A stretch of 34,041 nucleotides of DNA from Candidatus Zhuqueibacterota bacterium (GCA_030950365.1 JAUZRQ010000029.1:1-34041); one strand, 5' to 3'. Shown: positions 8,430 to 16,566, counted from the first letter of the stretch. The notes: generated by a model from the letters alone, not told the origin. Made by a program: numbers and translations.

Positions 8430-8597
8430 TCCTAACTGTTCAGTCTCCTACCCGTCATCGCGAGGATCCGCCAGCTGGCGGAGACGACGCGATCTCATTG
8501 TTATATTTTCAAAGAGATCGCCGCGCATTCGCCTTGCGGCGGCTGCTCGCGATGACGGGCAAGATTTCATCAAACGGGAATAACTGAATAGTTACGT
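8430..8597. mobile_element. MITE-like dispersed repeat, copy 1
   Basis: A 168-bp element bounded by 14-bp terminal inverted repeats (TCCTAACTGTTCAG at 8430-8443; reverse complement of ACGTAACTATTCAG at 8584-8597). Inside is a second perfect inverted repeat of 14 bp (CCCGTCATCGCGAG 8451-8464 with CTCGCGATGACGGG 8546-8559) plus internal small hairpins such as CCGCCAGCTGGCGG. It has no coding capacity. Two relatives occur at 9495-9674 and 32620-32783. It lies 88 bp upstream of the fusion-protein start. Confidence 0.75.
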
Positions 8598-8631
8598 TTA
8601 GTCATATTTCAGCCGCCAGTTCGTCGTTGCG

Positions 8632-8667
8632 AAACCGCCGTAGCGGGTTTTGCCGGCGTGGCGGTTT
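8632..8667. repeat. Hairpin between mobA and the repeat element
   Basis: AAACCGCC (8632-8639) pairs with GGCGGTTT (8660-8667) around a 20-base G/C-rich loop. On the plus strand a T-run follows. On the minus strand it could be a weak terminator for the mobA-like gene ending at 8823, but its T-tract there is poor. The remaining sequence from 8598 to 8822 shows nothing else recognisable. Confidence 0.4.
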
Positions 8668-8822
8668 TTGCATTTGTTTGGGCTGAAGCGGAAAACTTTC
8701 GGACCTGTTTTTGCAGACACGCTCACCTCTTACGAGATTTGTTTGTAAAAAGATACACGGAATTTGGAAAAATTGGTTTCACGCCGGGTGCTGAATGACC
8801 GCATTGGCGACGCGCGGTCGTG

Positions 8823-9449
8823 TCATGGGGAGTGCGGCCGGCCGCCGGATGCGGGGGGCTGCTTGCACATCAGGGCCTCGGCGACCTTAAAATCGTCCGG
8901 AGTATTGATATTAAAAAGAACTCTGTCTCTATCTTGATGCCAGTCGATAACATCCACATCAAGGTGATCAAGGAGCGTTTGCAATTTCAGCTCCCTGGAA
9001 TCGATCCGGGCCTGCACCTCCGCGAGAGCGGTCGCGGGATAAATACCGCACAGCGGCTCGGGGCCCCGGCCGACGTTCAACACCACGGCGCGCTCGCGTG
9101 CTCTGGTGCGGCGGACGAGCGCCGCCAGGGCATCCGGCGTGACGAACGGCAGATCGCAGGCCAGAATCAGGCAGTGCCGGGTTTGGCTGTGATGCAGCGC
9201 CGTCAAAATCCCGCCGATCGGGCCGAGATTCGGGATGAGGTCCGGGTACATGGGCAGCTTCAAAAAGGCGAAGTCATCCAGCTGGTTTGTGACCAGAAAG
9301 ACGCTGTCGGTCACGCTGCTGGCCGCCTGCACCACGTGCTCAATGAGCGTGCGGCCGTTCAGTTGCAGCAAGGCTTTGTTGCGCCCCATCCGAGAGGAGC
9401 GTCCGCCAGCCAATATGGCGGCCGATAGGGTGTGCACAGGATTGACCAT
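8823..9449 (-). CDS. mobA: Molybdenum cofactor guanylyltransferase (MobA-like nucleotidyltransferase)
   Basis: About 208 residues from the ATG at 9449. The nucleotide-binding start AAILAGGRSSRMGRNKALLQLNGRTLIEHV is the MobA pattern (LAGGxSxRMGxxKA). It is followed by DLIPNLGPIGGILTAL, and by the metal-binding LACDLPFVTPDALAALV in the middle. The C-terminal FNINTPDDFKVAEAL is the usual MobA ending. The enzyme attaches GMP to molybdopterin to make the MGD cofactor in the cytoplasm. A longer in-frame start exists at 9530, but the extra 27 residues do not resemble the family and would run into the repeat element. No other molybdenum cofactor gene is nearby; a related NTP-transferase such as MocA is the alternative. 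Confidence 0.85.
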   Translation of the reverse strand: MVNPVHTLSAAILAGGRSSRMGRNKALLQLNGRTLIEHVVQAASSVTDSVFLVTNQLDDFAFLKLPMYPDLIPNLGPIGGILTALHHSQTRHCLILACDLPFVTPDALAALVRRTRARERAVVLNVGRGPEPLCGIYPATALAEVQARIDSRELKLQTLLDHLDVDVIDWHQDRDRVLFNINTPDDFKVAEALMCKQPPASGGRPHSP

Positions 9450-9494
9450 TTTCGATACATTTGGCGGATTATGTAAATGGAATCCAAAAGGCCA

Positions 9495-9674
9495 TTGTAA
9501 ATATTCAGCTGTAAAGAACAAATTTGCCATTCACCCGTCCTTGCGAGGAGCCGCCAGCCGGCGGAGACGATGCAATCTCTTTGTGAAAGACACGGAGATC
9601 GCCATCCGCCAGTCGTCGGAGGCTCGCGATGACGGATCCTATTATAGCCTGTAGATAGGGCTGAATAGTTGCAA
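9495..9674. mobile_element. MITE-like dispersed repeat, copy 2
   Basis: A 180-bp element with terminal repeats TTGTAAATATTCAG (9495-9508) and the reverse complement of TTGCAACTATTCAG (9661-9674), 12 of 14 matching. The interior closely resembles copy 1: CCGCCAGCCGGCGGAGACGATGCAATCTC, then GAGATCGCC and CTCGCGATGACGG. GCCA flanks both ends (9491-9494 and 9675-9678) and may be a target-site duplication. It begins 46 bp upstream of the mobA-like start. The remaining stretch 9675-9957 is A/T-rich, with no gene or clear structure. Confidence 0.75.
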
Positions 9675-9973
9675 GCCATTCACAAAATACAAAAAAACGA
9701 TCCCCAGGAAACCTCCGCACAAACTTTGCGTAGATGCTAAACGGTTTCGGTGACCATGATTAAAATACGCATCTTTTCTTTAAGAGACAACACGCAAAGT
9801 CGCTGCGTTTCATGTATTTTTCGCGAGACAACTTAGCTACCGAGCCTGATGGATGCCGGGCTACAATGCCGGCCGGGTGTTAATTCCGCCAAAAATCTGA
9901 AAAAATTCTTTGAAATGATAAAAACAATCTTTAATATTCAAGCGAATTTGCAATTGCGAAAGGAACCCGTTGT

Positions 9974-11572
9974 ATGATGTCGCGTATTGGATGGCTTCTC
10001 CCCGATCGACGGATCGCTGGCGTAATTTCCGTAAGCGCCGCGATCTTTTTTCTTGCCTTCTCCGGCAAATTCACTCCTCCCCGCGACGCGCTGAATTTTA
10101 TTGAAGCCTCTGAAATCCGCCAGCATCTCAATTTTCTGGCATCAGACTCGCTGAAAGGCCGGAACACCCCGAGTCCGGAACTGAATCTGGCCGCACACTA
10201 CATTGCCGATCGGTTTAAGGAATACGGTCTGACCCCGGTGAATGGCAACTATTTCCAGACCTTCCACGTGAGCCGGGTGAGACTGGGCAAAGAGAACCAT
10301 TTTACCCTGATCAAAAACGGCAAAAGCACTGAGTACCGCATCAAGCGTGATTACATGCCAATGGATGTGACCGGCAGCAAGGCCGTGGAAGGCGACCTGG
10401 TTTTCGTCGGCTATGGCATCACCGCGCCGGAATATCAGTATGATGATTATGCCAATGTGGACGTCAGCGGCAAAATCGTGCTGATTCTGCGGCACGAGCC
10501 GGGCGAAAAAGACCCGCAGAGCTCGTTCGAAGGCCGGAAGCTGTCGCCGTACGGCCAGGTGAAAATGAAAGTGCAGAACGCCATCGATCACGGCGCCGTG
10601 GGCGCGCTGATTGTAACTGACCCGCTGAATCATCGTGCCATCCGGCCGCGCGGGTTTCCATGGCCATCTTTGTTCCCGAATCTGCCCGATGAGGCCATTC
10701 CTTTGACGCTATCGATTACTGAAAAGCAGAAGATTCCGGTGGTGGGCATCAGCAAGAAGGTCGTGCGAGCGTTGTTTGGCTCGGTGGATAGCCTGCGCCG
10801 GCTGCAGGAACGGATCGATGCCGACTTGAAACCGCAATCGTGCCTGCTGGCGGGAATTCGGGTGCAGTTGCAGACCAGCACGGTGGGTGAGGATGAGGCC
10901 ACGCAAAATGTGGTCGGCTGGATCGAGGGACGCGACCGGAATTTGAAGAACGAGGTGGTGGTGTTCGGCGCGCATTACGATCATGTGGGCGTCATGAAAA
11001 ACGCGGCAGCCGGGGTGGACTCCATATACAACGGCGCCGATGACAATGCTTCTGGCACCAGTTTGTTGCTGGCTCTGGCGGCGGCATTCGGGCGATCGCC
11101 GGTCAAACCGCGGCGCAGCGTCTTGTTTATCGCCTTTGCCGGCGAGGAGAAGGGGCTGTTCGGCTCCCGGGCCTATGTCGAAAAGCCGCTGTTTCCGCTG
11201 GAAAATACCGTGGCCATGTTGAATTTTGACATGGTTGGGCGCAATGCGCCGGACACGGTGATGGTTGGCGGCGTGACCCACAGCCCGGACCTGATCCGCA
11301 TCAACGAACAGGAAAACCGCTTTGTGGGATTAAAGCTGGCTTACTCGCTGGAGCCGTTCTACGCGCGCAGCGACCAGTACAATTTTGGCCGTCACCAGAT
11401 TCCGTACCTTTTTTATTCCACCGGCCTGCACGAGGATTACCACAAAGTCACGGATCATGCCTATAAAATCAACGAATACAAAATCGCCATGATTGCCAAG
11501 CTGGCGTTTCGGGTCGGCTGGAGGGTGGCCAACAGCGGTGAGCGGCTGCGATTCGTGGAAAAGAAAAAATAA
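9974..11572 (+). CDS. Secreted M28-family zinc aminopeptidase with PA domain
   Basis: A 532-residue exported peptidase. A signal peptide occupies about residues 1-35. Next comes an M28 N-terminal segment (LNFLASDSLKGRNTPSPEL) and an inserted protease-associated domain (about 130-275; GDLVFVGYGITAPEYQYDDYANVDVSGKIVLIL). The catalytic domain shows all landmarks of the di-zinc site: FGAHYDHVG, GADDNASGTSLLLALA, FAGEEKGLFGS with its catalytic Glu pair, LNFDMVGR, and a final His in GLHEDYHKVTD. Such enzymes remove N-terminal residues from peptides outside the inner membrane. GAAAGGAA lies 8 bases before ATG 9974; a second ATG follows directly. It seems to be transcribed alone. The exact specificity is not predictable. 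Confidence 0.93.
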   Translation: MMSRIGWLLPDRRIAGVISVSAAIFFLAFSGKFTPPRDALNFIEASEIRQHLNFLASDSLKGRNTPSPELNLAAHYIADRFKEYGLTPVNGNYFQTFHVSRVRLGKENHFTLIKNGKSTEYRIKRDYMPMDVTGSKAVEGDLVFVGYGITAPEYQYDDYANVDVSGKIVLILRHEPGEKDPQSSFEGRKLSPYGQVKMKVQNAIDHGAVGALIVTDPLNHRAIRPRGFPWPSLFPNLPDEAIPLTLSITEKQKIPVVGISKKVVRALFGSVDSLRRLQERIDADLKPQSCLLAGIRVQLQTSTVGEDEATQNVVGWIEGRDRNLKNEVVVFGAHYDHVGVMKNAAAGVDSIYNGADDNASGTSLLLALAAAFGRSPVKPRRSVLFIAFAGEEKGLFGSRAYVEKPLFPLENTVAMLNFDMVGRNAPDTVMVGGVTHSPDLIRINEQENRFVGLKLAYSLEPFYARSDQYNFGRHQIPYLFYSTGLHEDYHKVTDHAYKINEYKIAMIAKLAFRVGWRVANSGERLRFVEKKK

Positions 11573-11693
11573 TTATGCCATACGGCCGTCCGAAGCGGGC
11601 TGGAGCGATCATGATCGCCGGCGGTTCTCGCACGCGCGAATGGATGGATTTTTATAAAAACAATCAATTGTTCATTTTTTGGAGGTATGTTCA

Positions 11694-12542
11694 ATGCAAG
11701 GTAAGATGTGGTTTTCTGTATTGATGTTGGGATTGATTCTCATGTGGGGAAGCCAGAGCATGGCCGGCGGCAAATACAAGCTGGCATACAAATTCAACAA
11801 AGGCGATCAGTTGCGCTATAAGATCGAAACTTCGATGGAGAATGTGCAGGAACGCATGGGGCAGGAAATCCAGATCAACATCGATGGCGAATCAGTGATG
11901 CTGCTGCAGGGCGAGGGCCGGGATGAAGATGGCAACGTGAAATTCCTGTTCTCGATCGAGTCGGTGAAATCGCACATCCAGAGCCCGATGGGCGATACGA
12001 CGGTGGTGAACCCGCCAGAGCTACTGGGTAAGCGCAAGCGTATGATCCTTTCTGAGCTGGGCAAGAGAATCAAAGTGGAAGAAGTGGATACGCTGGTGCT
12101 GACCGGATTGATGGCTCAGGTCGGTGGTCAGCAGAATTCGCTGCAGTTCCCGGTACTCACCAAAGAATCGGTCGGCGTGGGTTCTTCCTGGACGGCGGCT
12201 GAAGTGGATAGCCAGGTGAATCGTGGCATGAAGGTTCACATCCGGCCGACGACCACCTACACCGTCGAAGCTGAAGTGGATACTCTTGGCTACAAGTGCC
12301 TGCGCATTCGGTACAAAGGCACGGTGAAGATGACCGGTGAAGGCCAGCAGATGGGCATGAAAATTGTGCTGGATGGCGATGGCGAGAACGGGGGGGTATT
12401 GTATTTTGCGCCAAAAGAAGGCCGGCTGGTTTATGTGGATACCGCCTCGGATATCGACATGAACGTGGCGCTAACCGGCCAGATGAACATGACCATGCCA
12501 TCCACCATTGCGACCAGAGCGAAGATGGTTCTGCTGAAGTGA
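11694..12542 (+). CDS. Secreted beta-rich protein of unknown function (DUF6263-like)
   Basis: About 282 residues. A strong SD (GGAGGT 11681-11686) lies 7 bases before ATG 11694. The signal peptide ends near SQSMAGG. The mature part begins YKLAYKFNKGDQLRYKIETSMENV and goes on with alternating polar and hydrophobic strands, repeated GEGRDEDGNVKF-type turns and no cysteine cluster or catalytic motif. This layout (KYKFKKGDxLRYK opening, MGQEIQINIDGES, then a threshold-like VGVGSSWTA) recalls the DUF6263 family of lipoprotein-like proteins common in Bacteroidota relatives; that assignment is from memory. It lies downstream of the M28 gene but has its own ribosome site and a 120-bp gap, so an independent transcript is likely. 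Function unknown. Confidence 0.8.
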   Translation: MQGKMWFSVLMLGLILMWGSQSMAGGKYKLAYKFNKGDQLRYKIETSMENVQERMGQEIQINIDGESVMLLQGEGRDEDGNVKFLFSIESVKSHIQSPMGDTTVVNPPELLGKRKRMILSELGKRIKVEEVDTLVLTGLMAQVGGQQNSLQFPVLTKESVGVGSSWTAAEVDSQVNRGMKVHIRPTTTYTVEAEVDTLGYKCLRIRYKGTVKMTGEGQQMGMKIVLDGDGENGGVLYFAPKEGRLVYVDTASDIDMNVALTGQMNMTMPSTIATRAKMVLLK

Positions 12543-12840
12543 GCTTTTCGAAGAACGAGATCGGATCGCGGTTGAGTTGATGAAATCGCGGTCGGATTTC
12601 ACGTTGATCTAAAGTCTTTTTTTGAAATACCAGAAAAATCCGGATCGTGCCTGTATTGCGCAGACATGGTCCGGGTTTATCGCTTGATTTTTGCGGTACG
12701 ATTGATTAAATTTAAAATTCGAAAATTAACACGGAACAGCCTCCTTTGCGAGCGTTGCACGTGACGTTTGAGTGTGAATCCGTCCCACCTCAACGGGCTT
12801 CAGGAAGGGAAAAACTCAGCGAGAGGAAGCGACTAAAGCA
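12543..12840. other. Intergenic region before manC
   Basis: Nearly 300 bp without an ORF. An imperfect hairpin around 12651-12681 (CCGGATCGTGCCTGT with AGACATGGTCCGG) is followed by a weak TTT run and may end the upstream transcript. The A/T-rich segment 12684-12735 probably holds the promoter of the guanylyltransferase gene. No clear consensus boxes were found. Confidence 0.3.
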
Positions 12841-13911
12841 ATGTTAGCTCTAATTATGGCGGGGGGGAGTGGTACCCGGTTTTGGCCGAAGAGTCGTAAA
12901 AAGCATCCGAAACAGCTCCTGCGCATTTATGGCGACAGGACCATGATCCAGCAAACCGTCGATCGTCTGAAACCGATTATTCCCGTCGATCACATTTTCA
13001 TCGTTTCCACACAATCGCAAGTCGAAGAAATCAAGCGCCAGCTTCCTGAAATCCCTGAAGCCAACCTTCTTGTTGAGCCGGTGGGCAAAAATACCGCTCC
13101 ATGTATCGGATTGGGCGCGCTATATTTGAAACGCGTCGATCCGGATGCGGTGATGGTCGTTCTGCCCGCAGACCATATGGTGCTGGATGAAGAACGCTGG
13201 CGCAAACAGTTACAGCAGGCCGAGGTGATCGCCCGCGATACGTCGGCGCTGGTAACCCTCGGCATCAAACCGACCTATCCGGCTACCGGTTACGGCTATA
13301 TTCAACACACGCCGGAACAGGTGCAGATCGACGGCATTAAGGCCTTTCGCGTAAAAACCTTTGCGGAGAAACCCAATTATGAAACCGCCTGCCGCTTTCT
13401 GGAGAGTGGGGACTTTCTCTGGAACAGCGGCATTTTTATTTGGAAAATTTCCACCATTCTCAGGGAAATTGACGAATACCTGCCAGAAATTGGTGATGCC
13501 CTGAACACCATCGACCAGGCCATTGGCACGCCAGAGGAGCTGCAAGTCATCGATTACACCTACCGACAGATCCGTAGCATTAGCATCGATTACGGCGTGA
13601 TGGAGCATGCCAGAGAGGTGTATGTGTTGCCAGGAGACTTTGGCTGGAACGATCTTGGAAGCTGGAACGAAGTGTACAAAATTCGGCCTAAGGACAAAAA
13701 CGAAAACGCCGCCTCGGACCGACATGTGCTGCTGGATACACACGGTTGCCTTATCGACGTGAATGGTAAGGTGGTGGCGTCGATTGGGCTGAAAGACCTG
13801 ATTGTGGTGGAAACCGAAGATGCGTTGCTCGTCTGTCCGCGCGACCGTGCCCAAGAGGTGCGCGACGTCGTGGAGGCGCTAAAGCGCAAGAAGCTGGAAC
13901 ATTTACTATAG
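12841..13911 (+). CDS. manC: Mannose-1-phosphate guanylyltransferase
   Basis: A 356-residue cytoplasmic nucleotidyltransferase making GDP-mannose from mannose-1-phosphate and GTP, the precursor for mannose, fucose or rhamnose units of surface polysaccharides. The N-terminal signature ALIMAGGSGTRFWPKSRKKHPKQLL binds the nucleotide. EPVGKNTAPCIG, VVLPADHMV, the TGYGYIQ segment, FAEKPNYETA, LWNSGIFIWK and SIDYGVMEHA are all standard for the family, and FGWNDLGSWNE completes the active site. The length matches the single-domain form; there is no fused phosphomannose isomerase domain as in AlgA/ManC of about 480 residues. GAGAGGAAG lies 13-14 bases upstream, rather far for an SD. Other sugar-nucleotide genes are absent from the window. 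Confidence 0.95.
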   Translation: MLALIMAGGSGTRFWPKSRKKHPKQLLRIYGDRTMIQQTVDRLKPIIPVDHIFIVSTQSQVEEIKRQLPEIPEANLLVEPVGKNTAPCIGLGALYLKRVDPDAVMVVLPADHMVLDEERWRKQLQQAEVIARDTSALVTLGIKPTYPATGYGYIQHTPEQVQIDGIKAFRVKTFAEKPNYETACRFLESGDFLWNSGIFIWKISTILREIDEYLPEIGDALNTIDQAIGTPEELQVIDYTYRQIRSISIDYGVMEHAREVYVLPGDFGWNDLGSWNEVYKIRPKDKNENAASDRHVLLDTHGCLIDVNGKVVASIGLKDLIVVETEDALLVCPRDRAQEVRDVVEALKRKKLEHLL

Positions 13912-13968
13912 TTAGCTAGCACTTGCGGAGTATTTTAAAAAAACGATGGTAACGCGATCCACGGGGCG

Positions 13969-14247
13969 ATGATGAAAGAAGCCGAAATTTTATCGCATCT
14001 GGAAACCATTGTTACGCAGATGGGCATTGAGTTACGGTATGAAAAAGGTGACTTCAAGGGCGGTATCTGCCGGGTGGGCGATAAGCGGCTTTTTCTCCTC
14101 AATCAGAACCTGATGCCATCGCAAAAAATCAACCTGCTAACTCAAGAACTGTCAACTCTGGATCTGTCCGGCGTGTATGTGCTTCCCGCGATTCGCGAAA
14201 TGATCGACCGGGCCGGACAGAATCGAGAATCCTTGGAGGCTGAATGA
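13969..14247 (+). CDS. Small conserved protein of unknown function
   Basis: A soluble protein of 92 residues, first of three overlapping genes. Visible pattern: an N-terminal helix (EILSHLETIVTQMGIELRYEK), then GDFKGGICRVGDKRLFLLNQNLMPSQKINLLTQELSTLDLSGVYVLPAIREMI. The run LRYEKGDFKGGxCRVxxKRxFxLN resembles small hypothetical proteins I remember from Bacteroidota and neighbouring phyla, where the central K-x-x-L-L-x-x-E-L segment looks like a degenerate protease-like helix lacking metal-binding residues. No catalytic motif is visible. Two Met codons stand in a row at 13969 and 13972. Its stop overlaps the start of the PTS IIA gene by four bases, so translational coupling is likely. It may act with the phosphotransfer protein, but that is only inferred from position. 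Confidence 0.75.
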   Translation: MMKEAEILSHLETIVTQMGIELRYEKGDFKGGICRVGDKRLFLLNQNLMPSQKINLLTQELSTLDLSGVYVLPAIREMIDRAGQNRESLEAE

Positions 14248-14702
14248 ATATTTCTGATTTACTGAGCTTTTTGAGCGAAGACCGTTTCATCCCGGAGTTA
14301 AAGGCAAAAACCAAATCCGAGGCGCTGGAAGAGCTGACCGATATTCTGGTCGATGCGAACCTGATTCGGAACAAACATCTCATTCTGGAGATGCTGCACC
14401 GGCGGGAAAGCGTGGGCAGTACCGGTATTGGCCATGGCATTGCTATTCCTCACGGCCGCACCACAGCGGCACCGGAGCTGATCATCGTTTTCGGCCGCTC
14501 CAGCAGCGGAATCGCCTGGGAAGCCATCGACGGCAAACCCGTGCATTTGATTTTTTTGGTGATCGCCCCGCCGCACGAGGAAGACAATCAGTACCTGCCG
14601 ATGCTGGGCAAGCTGGTGGAATTTCTGCACGATGAGAACAATCGCAACAAATTGCTGGAAATCAAAACCTTTCAAGAATTTGAAGAGCTGATAAAAGCAT
14701 GA
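14244..14702 (+). CDS. ptsN: PTS IIA domain protein (PtsN/EIIA-Ntr or fructose type)
   Basis: A single-domain EIIA protein of 152 residues of the fructose/nitrogen class. The phosphorylated histidine lies in GIGHGIAIPHGR (H70), and the surrounding STGIGxGIAIPH pattern is diagnostic. DGKPVHLIFLVIAPPHEEDNQYLPMLGKL is the conserved second half. No EIIB or EIIC sugar-transport domain is attached or adjacent, so a regulatory role (like the nitrogen PTS) is more likely than sugar uptake. EI and HPr are not in the window. It overlaps both neighbours by four bases (ATGA), suggesting a tightly coupled three-gene unit. Confidence 0.9.
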   Translation: MNISDLLSFLSEDRFIPELKAKTKSEALEELTDILVDANLIRNKHLILEMLHRRESVGSTGIGHGIAIPHGRTTAAPELIIVFGRSSSGIAWEAIDGKPVHLIFLVIAPPHEEDNQYLPMLGKLVEFLHDENNRNKLLEIKTFQEFEELIKA

Positions 14703-15040
14703 ATAAGAATCAATTGGATTTGCTGGTCGCTCTGCAGGACATCGATTTGATGCTGAAAGAGCTAGACGATGTAAAACAACTGGGATTTGAAGTCCGCACG
14801 GAAGGGGCGGAGGCATTGCAAAGAGCCCGGGAAGAGTTAACTCAGAAAATTGGCAAGCCCCTGTTGGGCAAATATGAACGGTTGCGCGCCCGCTATAAGC
14901 GAGCCATCGTACCGGTCAAAGGTGATACCTGCCTGGGGTGCTTTATGCGCCTGCCGACCTATCTCATTACGCATAAAGACAAGCACAACCAGATCATCAC
15001 CTGTGAAGGATGCGGCCGGATTTTATACTGGTTAGAGTAG
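14699..15040 (+). CDS. Short C4-type zinc-ribbon protein (DUF164/zf-RING_7 type)
   Basis: A 113-residue protein. The first two thirds are helical and charged (LLVALQDIDLMLKELDDVKQ through ELTQKIGKPLLGKYERLRARYK). The end carries two CxxC pairs (DTCLGCFMRLPTYLI and ITCEGCGRILYWLE) that should bind one zinc. This end matches the nucleic-acid-binding-type zinc ribbon of the DUF164 family, whose typical members are about 240 residues with a long coiled-coil hairpin. Here the coiled coil is roughly half length, so this is a shortened family member. It is coupled to the PTS IIA gene by a four-base overlap and its end overlaps the convergent GNAT gene by nine bases. Function unknown. Confidence 0.8.
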   Translation: MNKNQLDLLVALQDIDLMLKELDDVKQLGFEVRTEGAEALQRAREELTQKIGKPLLGKYERLRARYKRAIVPVKGDTCLGCFMRLPTYLITHKDKHNQIITCEGCGRILYWLE

Positions 15041-16153
15041 CGGTTTTTCGAAAATGCGGTAGCGCTTGTACACCTCCGCACCCATGACCTGCAATGCGGC
15101 ATTCATCAATTTGTTGGTTTCCAGAATCCAGGAAAACTCGCCCCACCGGTATCCTTTGGCCGTGCCACGATTGAAAGTTTCCAGATACAACAGCGGACCA
15201 ATGCCCCGCTTTTTCTGGTATTTCAGCTTCACCCCCAGAGTGAACACCCGCGCCGCGTCGATTTTGCGGGAATAGTACAAGAGCTTGAGCAGGCCAAACG
15301 GGAACAGTCGGCCGTTGATTTTGATCAACGCTTGATTGTAATCCGGGAGCGCCAGTGAGAATGCTACTGCCTGGCCATCTAATTCCGCAAACAGCACCAG
15401 GTCGGGATCGATCACCGGTTTCAGCTCTTTGGCCAGATGCTCGATCTCAGCATCGGTCAGCGGCACGAAGCCCCAGTTCTTGCTCCACGCATCGTTGTAA
15501 ATCTCCTTGACCACCGCCAGCTCATCCCAGAATTTTTTCATGTTCAGTGGTCGCACGGTCACGCCCTCGCGCTCCTGTGCCAGCCGCGCAATTTTTTTGA
15601 TGCGCTCGTTCATGCCCTGATCCTCGAAGTAGCGGTAGGCCAGGAGGTCCATGACTTTTTGGTAGCCGATCTGCTCAATCAGGAGTTGGTAGTAGGGCGG
15701 ATTGTAGGTCATCAAAATGAACGGTGGCGAATCGAAACCGTCGATGAGCAGGCCGCAGGTGTCGTTGGTGGAGAAATTCATCGGGCCGCGCATGGCCTTG
15801 AGGCCGCGCTCGCGCAGCCAGTCCTCAGCCGCTTTGAACAGCGCCGCCGCCACATCCGCATCCTCGATGCATTCGAAGAACCCGAAGAAGCCGATGTTTT
15901 CGTTGTGAAAAGCATTGTGATTACGGTTGTGAATGGCAACGATGCGCCCCGCTACCTCTCCGTTTTTCATCGCCAGAAAATAGTCTGCCTCGCTGTGCTG
16001 GAAAAAGGGGTTTTTCTGCTTGTTCAGCATGTTTTTCATGTCCATAATCAACGGGGGCACCCAGTTGGGATCATTGCGGTAGATATTCCATGGCAACATA
16101 ATGAACTGCTTCAACTGTTTTTTGCTGGTAACCGGAATCACTTCGATCGACAT
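15032..16153 (-). CDS. GNAT-fold acyltransferase; candidate ceramide synthase (bCerS-like)
   Basis: A 373-residue protein. The N-terminal half (NIYRNDPNWVPPLIMDMKNML, NPFFQHSEADYFLA, GRIVAIHNRNHNAFH) and the C-terminal half (LFAELDGQAVAFSLALPDYNQ, then LGVKLKYQKKRGIGPLLYLETF and WILETNKLMNAALQVMGAEVYKRYRIFEK) form a GNAT-type fold; K-K-R-G-I-G fits the acyl/CoA-binding loop. It is larger than ordinary acetyltransferases (150-200 residues). It lies 3' of a serine palmitoyltransferase on the same strand, about 420 bp away and separated by terminators, so it is not simply co-transcribed. In Caulobacter, as I recall, ceramide synthase is a GNAT-related acyltransferase encoded near spt; by that analogy this protein may N-acylate 3-ketosphinganine. 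That function is inference from fold and context. An unrelated N-acyltransferase is the alternative. Confidence 0.85.
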   Translation of the reverse strand: MSIEVIPVTSKKQLKQFIMLPWNIYRNDPNWVPPLIMDMKNMLNKQKNPFFQHSEADYFLAMKNGEVAGRIVAIHNRNHNAFHNENIGFFGFFECIEDADVAAALFKAAEDWLRERGLKAMRGPMNFSTNDTCGLLIDGFDSPPFILMTYNPPYYQLLIEQIGYQKVMDLLAYRYFEDQGMNERIKKIARLAQEREGVTVRPLNMKKFWDELAVVKEIYNDAWSKNWGFVPLTDAEIEHLAKELKPVIDPDLVLFAELDGQAVAFSLALPDYNQALIKINGRLFPFGLLKLLYYSRKIDAARVFTLGVKLKYQKKRGIGPLLYLETFNRGTAKGYRWGEFSWILETNKLMNAALQVMGAEVYKRYRIFEKPLL

Positions 16154-16317
16154 GGCTTGAACTCCTTCCTCACGCGTCGTTTACGAACTCATGGTCAAGA
16201 TACGGCCGCATTCGCTCAGGTTTTGCCGGTTCGTGACGGAAATCGTGGATTTCATCCGCTCATCAGAAAGCGGGAAAAGCCATCCACTCGCAGGGGCCAC
16301 AGATCGCGCAGTGGCGA
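16154..16317. other. Upstream region of the GNAT gene
   Basis: Noncoding on the evidence available. It should contain the minus-strand promoter of the GNAT-fold gene. AGGAAGG lies about 10 bases before its ATG (near 16163-16172) and serves as the ribosome site. No further structure is seen until the palindrome at 16318. Confidence 0.4.
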
Positions 16318-16364
16318 TTTTTAGACCTCCTTCCCAAGCTAAACTTGGGAAGGAGGTCTAAAAA
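16318..16364. terminator. Perfect 21-bp inverted repeat, terminator-like, enclosing an SD core
   Basis: The left arm 16318-16338 (TTTTTAGACCTCCTTCCCAAG) and right arm 16344-16364 are exact reverse complements around the loop CTAAA. A-tract and T-tract ends fit a bidirectional intrinsic terminator. The right arm contains AAGGAGGT, the full Shine-Dalgarno core, held in the stem. No start codon follows closely. Confidence 0.7.
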
Positions 16365-16516
16365 AGTCTAACTTAGTTGCTATTCGGGCAGCTACCGGTC
16401 AATTTGCGGGGAACCCCGCACCGGATATGAGGCTTTTCCTTGCCAGCGGCCTGCGCAATTCTGCTGTACCTAACAATAAAAATCACCACAGCCGCCGGCG
16501 CAAGCCCAAAAAAACC

Positions 16517-16566
16517 AAAGCCATCCGAAAACGCCTCTGCGTTCGCAAAGGATTCCGGATGGCTTT
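16517..16566 (-). terminator. Terminator of the serine palmitoyltransferase gene
   Basis: AAAGCCATCCG (16517-16527) pairs with CGGATGGCTTT (16556-16566); the loop can form a small inner hairpin (AACGCCTCTGCGTT). On the minus strand the stem is followed by GGTTTTTTT. It lies 11 bases past the stop of the gene ending at 16577. Confidence 0.8.

Noticed and set aside
8430-9674. The two neighbouring repeats read as a CRISPR array
   Set aside because: Units are 168-180 bp, palindromic and about 1 kb apart, with no short regular repeats or cas genes.
15437-16324. 295-codon plus-strand ORF opposite the GNAT gene
   Set aside because: Low-complexity His/Val-rich shadow without SD; the minus-strand GNAT reading is conserved.
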